A stretch of 64,000 nt of DNA from Strigops habroptila (Eukaryota; Chordata; Aves; Psittaciformes; Psittacidae). The stretch is from the NCBI RefSeq assembly GCF_004027225.2, contig NC_044284.2, positions 14,798,501-14,862,500 of the forward strand, in the 5' to 3' direction. Both the position numbers and the translations under genes were made by a program. Below the pieces are notes generated by a model. It saw only the letters and a program-made list of their open reading frames with translations, made no database searches and was not told where the DNA came from. Shown piece by piece: positions 38,834 to 50,600 of this stretch; the first letter of the stretch is position 1, and every line of letters begins with the position of its first letter.

Positions 38834-41116
38834 CTGGGGGGAGAAAAAATAATAAATTTAGAAGTCACAATGAGACTGCAAAAAAACCTACTGTTCTATT
38901 AACAATAGACTGAAAGAGGCTTTTATTTACAGCTAATCCTAATAAAATTTGATTGTGCTGCTCAGGAGTCTGGGATTCAGAATTTCAAATTAACTATTTT
39001 AATAGTACAAACATCACTCAAAAAAAGGAAATCAAGAGCCATGGAAAATATTTAAAAGAAAAAAACCACAAGCAAACAAACAAAAAAAACCTCACCCACC
39101 CCACACCCAAGGAAGCATATAAAAGGAGTTCATTACAACTTTATACAAGCTACATAAGGACTTCCCTTAGAACTAGATTATGTCTTAAGTAACAGATCAA
39201 AAATGTTTAAGAACTGTAAAACATTTTTCATCACTTTTGCTGGTCAGATTACCCACAATGGCATGATGTTATTTATTTGAAATAGGTAACTGATTCTCTT
39301 TAATAGCAGACATCGAAAAAAAGAAGCAAGTTTTACTCAGGAGAATGGTTATTTGAACTTGTCACTGGAATTGAGCTATTCAAGTAGAAACAAAGAAAAA
39401 TAATGGTGTATACCTAGAGAGCTATTTTTCATAAGTAACAGTCAGTTCAAGTTTTAACCCAAATCTTTATAGAGAAAACAGGAAAGATTTTTATTTTATC
39501 ATTTTCAACAAGGTACCTGTCCTGTTAGTCTAAACAAACTGACCTGTTATTTTTTTTAAGTGTGCTTAAGCTCTTACCCAGCTCAGCAGCAATGCACTGT
39601 GGCTTGAACTTAAAAGAAAATCTCTTAACTTTGATAAGAGGGGGCTACTGTTTGCATAAGATACAGGTACAGTAAAAGGAATGGTTAACAACCCTTCAAA
39701 CACCAGAATTCTCAGATTTCTGATAAGAAGTTACAAAAGCTTATAAACCTAACAGGGGAAGACAGAAACAATTATGTTATGCAGCTATGTGACCTAGTTT
39801 TCAGGAGTTTGTATCACCTTTGTGTAACAATCCAACACTGATACCAGCTGAATTTAAAAATAGTTTCAGTTGTCATCGACTTTGGTGTGTAACCATGGAA
39901 CTGTTAGATCTGCCATACAGGTTTGCCAGAAGCTTTGAAGATTGTATTTCAGTTTAAGGAGTTTAAACTCATTTTGGTTTTTAACTAAAATACACTGAAA
40001 TAAACTACTTTAGTTATAAAAGGAATAAAGATATCTATACCCTGTGGAAAGAATCTGTAAACCTATGTCCATCTTGTAATTTGCACTTGCAGATATCTGT
40101 ACAAAGGGGCAAAGGGGAAAAAGAGAAAAAGGAGAATCATGAGGGAAAGCTATTTGCAAGGGCACGGGCATCTAAGTTGATCTGCTGAAGAGTGCAACAT
40201 CTCCAGTTGCAAACAACAAGGCTCAGCAGAGATAGATGGACTTTTGCTTTCAGGCAGCTATTCACACCCCAGCAGAAGGAAGCCACCAACCTAAGACATT
40301 TAATTTCACCTGAACCCAAAGAGACAGCCCATATACAGCTTGAAACTCATAGCCAGAGGGATTTCCAGAGTAGAAGAAATGGTACATCTGAGAAGCAGCT
40401 ATACCAACATCTGTTTTATTTGACTCCGAGTTACCAGGTAAAATGAAGACAACATACAAGGGAGACAGCAGCAGAGAAGTTTAAAATGAGTAAAAGAGAT
40501 TTAGTACCTGACAGGGTTAGCTGGCATCTACAAGGGCTGTTGGGACACAGTACTTGACACAGAGACTGGAAATAGCAGAGAGGAGCAGAGAAGGGGAGAA
40601 AATTCTCATGGCTGGACATAATCCAGTAGATAAAGGGAATGGGAGATGGGCCTATACATCACCAAGAAGCACTGCAGGAGACAAATACTTTTGCAAGAAA
40701 AAAAAGTTCAAGAGGTGAAAAGAATAGATGGATAGCTGTGCAAGAATGCAGGTAATGGGAGAGAGAATGAGAAAACACAGAAGAACAGGACAGAAAATAA
40801 GAGCCAGCAAAATGAATTGAGCAAGCAAAGAGGTAGCAGTGCAGGGCCTCCATCACAGAACTATGACTTATTTTGAAAACTCACAAAAAAATCACAAACC
40901 ATTGCTATAAACAAATGTTTACCACAACAAACATACAACCATGAACTTCTGTCACACTTTTCCACTACTTATAAAACATTACAAAACACATACATTGTGT
41001 CAGCTGCCAAAATCGATTCCATTATAATGTTATCTGGCATCATTGGCATTGAAACAGCTTAATTATCACACAGTAAAAGGTTTAGTAAAGACAAATCATC
41101 TTTGATCCTGTATTAC
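38834..41116 (-). other. NEK7: NEK7 intron between exons for residues 125-160 and 161-196
   Basis: This is a 2283-base phase-1 intron, GTAATA to a C-rich acceptor, that splits the codon of the catalytic aspartate. About 40080-40860 is purine-rich on the plus strand and is listed separately. No other exon is seen. Confidence 0.9.
40080..40860. repeat. Purine-rich block on the plus strand, inside NEK7 intron
   Basis: About 0.8 kb is rich in A and G on the plus strand, with words such as GCAGAGAGGAGCAGAGAAGG. It resembles the block at 14237-15790 in composition. I cannot establish homology by eye. Confidence 0.4.
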
Positions 41117-41225
41117 CTCTATGCATAACACGACGAGAATGCATATGTTCCAAGGCACTGCAAAGCTGAACAAAGTACTTCCAAACTGTTCTTTCAGGAA
41201 TCAACCTCTTCTGTTTCTTAAAATG
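41117..41225 (-). CDS. NEK7: NEK7 coding exon, residues 125-160 plus first base of Asp161
   Basis: The exon encodes 36 residues beginning [11 protein letters not shown] and ending SRRVMHR, followed by a G that is the first base of the catalytic aspartate codon. The entry phase is 0 and the exit phase is 1. The acceptor is TTTAAG after a pyrimidine tract and the donor is GTAATA. This is the start of the C-lobe, with helices alpha-D and alpha-E and the His-Arg of the HRD motif (H159, R160). The basic stretch K128, Q129, R131 and R136 matches positions reported in the mammalian NEK7-NLRP3 interface. The upstream intron is the largest complete one in the window, 14.7 kb. Confidence 0.96.
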
Positions 41226-42190
41226 CTTAAAGAAAAAAAGGATGGACACTGAATATTAAAATCTAAAACTTGCACCAAACGTTTAAAAAAAGAAAAGATA
41301 GAAAATCTTTTCTATAAAAACCAAACAACAGAGGCTTCCAAACTACTGAGTAAAGTTTAACAAAATTTCTTGACAGAGATTTTTTCCCTTAAATACTAAC
41401 ACATGCATCATCAAGGTATGTGCTTGTCAGTCAGCACATAGAGCCACACATGACATTAATGAAATAAACTGCTGTCCCAAAAGAAATATTTACATAGTAT
41501 TTAGCAATCCTCAGTGCAGGATTAACGCAGTCAGAACAGTCTAGCATGGAGTAAGCAGCCACAGAACAAATAAAGGTCAGACACAAAGGTACGTGCCACA
41601 AGCTTCCCAAATCAAATACATCCTTACACCAACATGTATTTCCATACACTCATTTTCTAAATAGAAGAAAAAAAAACAGTAGTGACCCACAAACACAAAG
41701 ATCGTGTAAGAAGGGTTGATCGGGTTAGTCTTGGAAACTTCTGCAATACATAAAAGGGGACTAAAGGAACTGACCATTTCAGAGTTATCTAACTCCTGCT
41801 CAAATATCTTCCATCCTGTATGAACGACCATTACCAATCACTGGTTACAGTTCAATAGCCCGTTAAAGCCTACGTTAAACATAATTACGCTCTGCTACAC
41901 ACATCTCCTTCAAATATTACATTCACAGACTGGAATGACACAGTCCTCCAAAAATACATACTGAAAACCTGGAATTCAGCCAATGCTAAAACATTCAAGT
42001 TTGATCATTATAAATTCTGTGGCTGAAGGTAAGATAACTGTAAAATTGTTGCTCGTTTAGTCTCTCTTTTTAAAGAATTCCCATTTTGACAGATTTTTAA
42101 GTTAAACGCACAAAGGAAATACAACAACATTAATACTAGCAAAATTTTCTATGGAAAGCAAAGTGCTTAGATCTATTTTAATAGCATATG

Positions 42191-42213
42191 CACACATGCA
42201 CACACACACACAC
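42191..42213. repeat. (CA)n microsatellite
   Basis: CA units are broken once by TG and end in an uninterrupted run of about seven units. Confidence 0.85.
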
Positions 42214-45200
42214 TTCACGATCATGAACATCCTAAGAAAGTTCATATAACAAACATTTATTACTCTCAAAAAATAAAAATATTTTCACATACTATACTAA
42301 AATGTGCCACTGCAAAGTCGACAGATGCATCTACACATTAGAGACACATGCAGGAGTACAAGAAAGATGTTTTTAAACTAAACATAGCAAAATGTATCAG
42401 TCATACAAAGGATCATAACATTTCACCAAACTGTGCTTAGTTATAGGGATTATTTCAAAATGCATTTTCATTTAAATGAGGCAAAGCATATAAATTACTT
42501 CTTTAAATATAATTCTCTTGCAGTCTTGGACTGAATCCAAACAAACCCTGTGTATCTGTTCTCCCCATAGCTGGATTTGCATATCAGAGGATTGTTTGAT
42601 GTCAACAGGAAGATGGAGACCAGGTTTCTTTTCATTTAAAAATAAATACACAATACATTTAAGTATGTGCACATGAAAGCATAGTTCCTTGATTTAAAAT
42701 GCATTCTGAAATCATCATAATTATAACTAGGTACTTTATTTAAACATTCTGATATTTTTTTTTTTAATCTAAGCACAAGCAGTGATGAACTGCCATTCAC
42801 AAAATGTCTGAAATGAGAAGTTTTCCATTACAGATTTCCATTCCAATGTACATTAAGTACATCAGTGTCCCTTTAAAGTATTTATGTACAAGCATTCTTT
42901 TGACATTTTATTCATTTGCCATCTATAACACTGTAGCCAACTGTACCCTAGAAAAATCGGCTTCAGTTCTTACAGTGCAAGCGTGCACTATAACAACAGT
43001 TTTTAAAATGTAGTCTCATTCTACTGAAGGCAGTAATAATTTTGCATAACAACAACTTCTCTTCCCTGAAAGCATCAATAACATTAACCCTGTAGAATTT
43101 ATCCATCTAAATAGGATGCAAAAAAAGAGCTGCTAGATTGGCTAACAAAGTCTAAACTAAACAAAGAAATAGGCACCATTTTTGCTTGTATAGGTGTAAA
43201 AACAATCCAATTATCTCTAAAATAAATTCACTGAAAATTGTTTTGTGCATTAATTAAACTATCTTCTTCCATCAAAATACATATTCTCAACGTTTTCTTG
43301 AGCTGTTGTCCACCAACAGCCAAAGCAGTGATGAAAAGCCTCCACTACCAAAAAACACTGATTTTGCAAAACTAGCTATTGAAGCAAGTTATATGTTTCT
43401 ATGAAACAGTCTAGCAGGCGGTGTTAATTCTGAGAAAAGTCAATAAAGAAAAGGAATCCCATTCCTGATGAGAACCTTACCTTCCAACAAGAAATATAAA
43501 TCAATGGAAAGCATGGTCAAACCTATTTTATTCCAAACAGCATAATTAAATTCATACATATAGCACATATTAACTGTATTGAAAGCAGGATCCTTTTCTC
43601 TCTCCTCCATTTTTAATGAGTCTACAATGCAAAATGCAGTTCTAATGGTTGTGGGGTTTACCCCCTCCCTATAGGGAAGCCAAAGTGCAGATGACATGAT
43701 GCCAAAACAATAATTTTTAACCTCTACTGTAGCAGAGCGTAGTAGCACCACAAACTGTTAATACTAAAACTAATTCTCTGCCTAATGCTGTAATGCCTCA
43801 AGCATCCCAAAGTCTACATAATCAAGCAAATTTAATAGTTATCTTCCACTGTATAAGAGTTGCTATTACCTGCTCAAATTTGACTTCAAAGGAATACAGC
43901 CTGACATACAGCTTTCTGAAGCACTCTCATTTTCAACATTTCACTCCACTGCTGCTTCCACCTGTCCTGATGTCCCTCAGACCACTGACCTTCTAGAGTG
44001 TGACATTAAAAAACATAATCTTGTTTGAGATGAAACATCAGCCTCAACATATTTGAAACTGGGCAAAAAAGGAACTGCTTGTACATGTGCATTAAAAGTT
44101 TGAGCAGTGTAGCAAGCTAGTGTTTTATGAGGTAAACAGAGAACAAGAGGCATGCTCAGGCAGCAGACTGTCTCTAGCAAGAATTATTTGTTTCAAAAGA
44201 CATATCCCACGAAGTTTCCATCTCTGTCTTAGAGAATGGAATCTCAAAAAAATACTTTGAAGAGTTTTCATCATGCCAATTCAGTAGAAGCTGGAATTCA
44301 GTTGTTTAATGCAACTGGAAATTTGTGTGGTCATAAATCTGCTATTCAAACGCCTTAAAGAGCTTTAAGGTAGGCAGGTTATACCACCAGCTTGTCTTTT
44401 CATCCCTTCTCACAGAATGACTGAGCGGTTTGGTTATGGGAAAATGGAATTCTCCTGGGCTTCTCTAATGAATTACTAAAAGAAAAGTTAAATATTCTCC
44501 AAATGTTTCCATCCTAGTTAACTTTAATATAGCTGCCCTGCACCTAAACAGCACATGCCATTCAGTTTCTGGGAGGAATTATAAAAAAAAGTAAGTAAAA
44601 GACAGACAGGGAAAAAAGTTTTAAATCAATATAAAAGCATGGAATTATATTATACTGAGTTTCTAAAGATGATGCTTTAAAGGTCAAATTCCAAAAGAAA
44701 AAGTGACAGCAATTAGCAAATGGTCTTATCTAGGCTTAACAAGCACAGTTCAGAGAATACTCTTCAAGGACTATGTTTGACTTTTGTAAGAAAACGAAGG
44801 ATTTTCTGCTGATAAGTTAAGAACAGTGAGCATGGATGATTTCAATGCAATTGGAGATTTCAGATATGACTGGCTATGTGTCAGTAGCCACGCCTGGAAA
44901 AAACTTAGCATTCAGTTCTGGCGTGTCTCAGACAATTGGACTACAGCAAGCAAGAGGTTTATGAATATCTCTTGCAGTAAGATAAGCTGATCAGCTAAAC
45001 AATTTTGCAGTGATTATTTGAAAAACAAACAACAACAAAAAAAAGCAGCCTGTAAAACTGTCAAACAAGCTTGAATATATATTTGATTTTTTCACTGTGC
45101 ATGGTCTAGGCCAGACTTGTGTTCTTAAAGAGAGGATTTGGAGGAAAAGTAAAATGAGAATGATAATTTCCTTGCTTTAAATAGATTCCTTTTCCTTCCT

Positions 45201-46176
45201 TTCATGTTTTGATGAGAAACTTGATTGCATCTGTCTGTTCTCATTACTTCACTTCCGGCTTACAAAAATATAAAGGTGTTTTTCTGTTGTTTGGGGTGGG
45301 GAGTTGTTTGTTGGGTTTTGGCATGTTTGTTGTTGTTTAGTTGTTTTGGCTTTTCAACAACCGTATACTTGTGGGAATAAATCTGAACTTCATCAAGAGG
45401 AAAGCAACACAGAAAGGATTATTGCAAGGAACTTTCAAGTAACACACAATGAAGTTTTCGGCCGCTTCTGCCCATGTTTCTTTGGAAGTCATTTTTCATG
45501 TGGTCGAGCAGAAAGAACAGAAAGAGGAAAGAGTAGGTCAGGCAGCTGTAATAGAAAATTTTCGAAGCACAAACAAGAATTCTCACTCTGAATACAACAA
45601 AACCAAAGCAGAACTGGCAAGGGAACACAGGGTCAAAAGACAGACCAGTGAAGATGGACCTCAACATCTCTGCATTTCAGAGTAAAGATCAGAGACTCAC
45701 GTATACAGAAAAGAAGTTTCTACATGATGTTTCCCATTTAAAAGGCAATATAATTCTAAGAGGAATGCAGTCTCCCCAGAGTTTTGTCTGTCTCTGTTTA
45801 TTTATGAACTCAAGCTGCCCACCTCTTTAGATCATGGTAAGTTTTCTGCCATTTTTCTTTGCTTTCTATGCAGAACAAAAATAGAACTTCTCACCACATC
45901 TTGATTCACTCATCCAGTCTGATCACAAAGTGATCAAATTTGCCTACATTTCAAGAGTAGCAGCTGTCTCTTAGTTGTAAAAATAGAATACTAAAAAATT
46001 CCAAATTATTTGTCATCTACCAACTAAACATACAGAAAGTAAGAAGTACGTAGCCAATAAAGTGACTAAACAATAATTAAGAAAATAAGAAAAAATGCCT
46101 GGTTGTTTTTCCAAACTTTGATTTACAGTTGTTTATATTATATTTTTCCCTTCCAGAACCCACCAAAAAATGCATT

Positions 46177-46180
<4 letters not shown>

Positions 46181-46222
<42 letters not shown>
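46181..46222. repeat. Poly(A) run, A42
   Basis: This is the longest homopolymer in the window: forty-two A on the plus strand, preceded by GCATTTATT. In the NEK7 transcript it is a 42-base U tract. No retroelement body is recognisable next to it. Confidence 0.9.
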
Positions 46223-46225
<3 letters not shown>

Positions 46226-46393
46226 GTCTTCCTCTGTTACTGATCTTAATACATGGCAAGTAACTTCATTACATCAGTTGCACAAAAGACTAAGAAATAG
46301 TACAAAAATCTAATACACAAAATAACTGTGCTAACAGAAGTACCTACTAGCATCAGAAGGGCAGACTAGTAGGATTAAACTATGGTCTTGCCT

Positions 46394-46414
46394 AAAATAA
46401 ATAAATAAATAAAA
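46394..46414. repeat. (AAAT)5 microsatellite
   Basis: There are about five uninterrupted AAAT units, 170 bases after the A42 run. Confidence 0.85.
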
Positions 46415-49400
46415 CCCCACCACAAACACACCGAAGAATTGAGATAGAAACATCTTCTCAAACACAATCTTCTTTCACACACAATCATAATAAAGACATC
46501 TACTTACAAGAAATCGAAAGCCTTGCAAGAAAAACACAAGTCAAAATTCTTGTATTTTCCATTTTTAGTACATTCTTTCGTGCTAATTATCTGTTAATCG
46601 GACTGTTAATAAGAATCCTGATTAAATGCAGATTCCTGAGAAAACTCTGAACAAAAGTCACTTATTTATACATATTTTTATCCAACTGCTTTTGCTAGGA
46701 TTCATTTCATTTTTCCCTTCTGAGTAGTCCACCTACAACTACTTTGTTCAACCCAACATGTTTGCTCATGCAAAAAAGAAAGAACATCCAGTGTTCAGAG
46801 ATAAAGATCACCTACTGAAATCAGATCTACTTGCTGAGCCACTAAAATAAAACTTCCAATACTGCATCATTTTCACTGTCTTTGCTGTTACCACTGAGTG
46901 CGGCTTCTTAAAACACACAGCCGTTTGTTTAAATTCAACAGTATTTGCTTACATGCATCTCTCTCCAATAAACCCCCTTGGGAAAACTGGTACAGCATAA
47001 AGAGGTGAAACTCATGCTTGAATCATTAACTCTACTTCCCAATAAAAAGCAATAGCACAACACACTAAATACAGAGGCTACCATCTTAACTTTTTTCTCT
47101 TTTTACTATAAATAAAGCAGACAAATTCAAAATCTTCTCTCTTCACTCTCACCAAGTTATAAACGTAGCACAACCACTGACACTGCAAGTTTTCCGAAAA
47201 CAACTGTGAGAAAAACTAACCTCTAAGTATTGTTTGCAGGGCATTTCAAACAAGAAAAGCCCACAGAACTATTATTTAATAAAATCTTTCAATTCTCTCT
47301 GCTCTTTAAGGGTTCATGGAGTCAGACAATTCTAGCACCAGAGGGCAAAGGTAGAGATGAAATACCCCAAGCATTTCTGCCTTAGTTAGAGCTATTTGAA
47401 CAGCCTGTGTAATAGTTAAATGAAGTTAACTTCAAGTTAACTTTCCATAGCTGTCTGACACCGCTATTCTCCCTGCAAGTACAGCCGGTCAGCTTACACA
47501 ATAGCTTCAAGTGTGATGTCTGTGAAGGGGACTGCCCACGTGACAAAACAGTGTTGATAGTCTAATTGTTTTAGCAGGAAATCTGCCGGCTTATTGTTCC
47601 AGTGGCAGCCACAGCCAATGGCTGATTCACAGAAAAACTAAGGTGGCTGCCTGGCAATTACCCAGCCCTATTACTCCACTGGTTATAAACTGCAGGACCA
47701 GCCAGCTTCCCTTCCACCAGCACACGTACCTAGCTTGTACATGGCAAACCACTACTGCTGCTCTCGTTCTGGTTAGCTGTGGTTGAAAGAAGAGATGACA
47801 GTCAAGCACACGTCAGATCCTCCAGTAACACACACGTGTGGGCAGCAAAAGCTTACCAGAAGTAGCTCTCCCAGCTTGGCAGGGCTCTAGGCCTCGGCTT
47901 TTTCTTTTAGGACTTCACAGCTCCACCTGTAGCGAGGCCATGTCCCCTGTGAACACCCAGCCTCCCCTTTTTACAGTTAGCATATATACAAAGTTGAATA
48001 AGGATGCACCATTTTTTATTACAGGGGGTAAAAAAGTTTAAGATAAAGATTCTTAGCAGCTTTAATAAAAGCTAGTGGCAAAAAATAGCCTGACTGATTC
48101 AAAGCCCCAGGTTTCTCCTTCAGGAAAAGGCACATAAAAATAATTTAGCTTTGATCTGTAATTAGCACATACTGTGTTACAGTATCCTATTATATCACAT
48201 GCTTCTTCAAGCTACACACTATCTTTTTTAAGTCTTTTCAAAAATGAGGACACAAAAAAGCTAAAAGTAAAGGTGATACAGAATGTGAAAAAAACTTTGA
48301 GGAAAAAAAACCATTTTGACGCTTTTAACATTTTTCAATGATGTAGCTTCAGCAAGGTGCCAAACTGTTCTCTATTATAAAACATAACCATATGCTAAAC
48401 AAAAAGACAATGAGTCAGGAGGTTTGGTATTGGGGTGGGAGTAGTGGGGTTTTTTGTTCTTTAAATGAAATCTAGCAATCACAGGAAAAAGAAAAGAGTG
48501 CAAGTGAGACACAGATACTGCTGAAAATCAAAAGAACCACATTACACGTCTTAAAATTGGCACTTACAGATATGGATAAATCAGTATCATGAAAAGAAAA
48601 TGCACAAACATGCAAAAAAGTACTACTTTAAAAATACTTTCTCCACAATCCTGACATTACCTATTTGGATGTAAATACACATAAAAGTAAAATCTCAGAA
48701 TTAAAGCCACCATAAGTTCTCCCCCTTGAGAGTGTGTGCCCATGCACGCGGTTTTCAGTTCAGTATTCTTCATGTCAAGAGACCCTTTTCTCATTCATTC
48801 ATGACACTCAGCTAATGAGCAGTTTGAAAATGTCTCTAGGCTTTATTTATTGTGCACTATTCAAAACCTATTATTAAATATAATTTCAGGGAGGGGTACG
48901 GCTTCCTGGTATGCATCATTGGAATATCAAATTAATAAAATCAACTTGGTAAAGTTTATCTTCACAAACAGCCTTAGAAGCAATAAGGTAGTACTATCCC
49001 CATTTTACAGATTAGAATGGGGGCAAAGAAGTAAGATCAAAAGCATTAATTAATTCTAGCACTAATTTAAGCACCTCCTTTTCAACGTACTTATGCTGCT
49101 TTATGAAACAGTTCATCTTCAAAGCACAGTTTCCACTCAGAACAGATGAAGCTGTGAACACTCAATACTACCATTCAAACCCTAGAGTTTCACCTCAAAT
49201 ATCAGAAACAAGCAATTACAATTCCCACCAAAAAAGTTGTGGCTGGAGTGGTTTATACAGTATCTCTTTGGAACAGTACCACAGACAGTAAGAAAGGATG
49301 GTCTTCAGAAGAGGATTCAATTGTATTAACTATGAAACCTTTGTCTTTCTTGAACTCCCTGCCTTGAAAACCACCACTGCAGCAAAGAAGGCAGCACAGA

Positions 49401-49885
49401 TGCAACAAATGGTAGTGCACATACTGCATCGTGATTTCTACCCAAAGCATATGTACAGTTAACACCAAATAGAGTGGTGGTTCTTCAAAGAAGACTCAAA
49501 CCTGTAGTTTGCTAGAGTGCAAGACACTCGGATGTAGGATTTTTCTAGCCTTTGAATGCCTGGTTTTGCAGATTCAGTGTTGCTTCCTTAGGATATAAGC
49601 AATTCCCTAGATTCAAAAAAGCATAAAAATAACTACAGAAATTCAGGCTATTACATTGCTATGCATGGCTTACCAAAGCTAGCACTTTTACAGCCACAGC
49701 TAGTATTGCAACTAACCAAGTAACTTGCACAACAGAGCACCATCCTTCAGCAGGCAACGGATGGGTACTGCCTGTGGACTTCATTTACATTTGCTGACAG
49801 AAGCAGAACAGCAACGCTCCTGAACCCCGAGTCCCACTCCACACTCAATGTGGCAGCACACTACAGGGCAGGTTCTTCACTGCGT

Positions 49886-50092
49886 GTAGGAAGAAATTCT
49901 TTACTGTTAGAGCGGTGAGACACTGGCACAGGTTGCCCAGAGAATCTGTGGCTGCCTCATCCCTGGAAGTGCTCCAGGCCAAGCTGCACGGGGCTTTGAG
50001 CAAACTGGTCTAGTGGAAGGTGTCCCTGCCCATGGTAGGGGGGTGGAACTGGATGATCTTTAAGGTCCCTTCCAGCCCTAACCAGTCTATTA
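49886..50092 (+). mobile_element. CR1 LINE fragment, well preserved 3' end
   Basis: The stretch starts at TAGGAAGAAATTCTTTACTG and passes through GGCACAGGTTGCCCAGAGAA, TCCCTGGAAGTGCTCCAGGC, GGTGTCCCTGCCCATGGTAG and TGATCTTTAAGGTCCCTTCC to CCAGTCTATTAT. This follows the 3' end of avian CR1 closely and is clearly less diverged than the copies at 12215 and 38205. It is 5'-truncated, without coding sequence, and antisense to NEK7. The octamer tail is reduced to a single degenerate unit. Confidence 0.93.
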
Positions 50093-50600
50093 TTTCCTCT
50101 CTATTTGATCTGCAATTCCTACACAACCTGCCTCTTATCTGCTCCCATGCCAGAACTGTTCCTTTCCTATTTCTGTTGCTTAATCCCATTTACTCCATTT
50201 ACACAACAGCATCCTGTTCCTAGCCAGTCTCAGTTATCCCAGCCAGGCGCTCTCTCTGCTGGCAGCCAGTTTTTCTGTCTCTAATATCCTTGCCCAATCT
50301 GTCTTGCTCTCTGGCAACACACCAGTTTTTCTCTAATCTCACTGTGCTCAAGCCCAGTATTGGGACTTGCATTTCATAGTTTCCCAATCCATTACTTTTA
50401 TACCCATTCTTTTATAACACAAGGCGGTGAAGACTGAGGAGTAAGATTTCCCAATCTACCTTCTCTCAAAAACTCCTAACCAGCAGTCCACTTATCTTCC
50501 CTATTCCCAGTCAGATGTTTCTCTCCCCCCTTAAGGATCACTCAGCTGCTTGTCTCAGCCTACTTGTCTATCTGCCTAGCCTTTTGTCTTCTCTACACTC
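50093..50600. repeat. Pyrimidine-rich block next to CR1
   Basis: About 0.5 kb directly following the CR1 copy is rich in C and T on the plus strand, including words such as TTTTTCTGTCTCTAATATCC. It may be a further dispersed element into which, or beside which, CR1 inserted. The family is not recognised. Confidence 0.4.

Noticed and set aside
43440..43751. Minus-strand open frame of 103 codons in the large NEK7 intron
   Set aside because: No recognisable domain and no good acceptor/donor pair that would keep the NEK7 frame.
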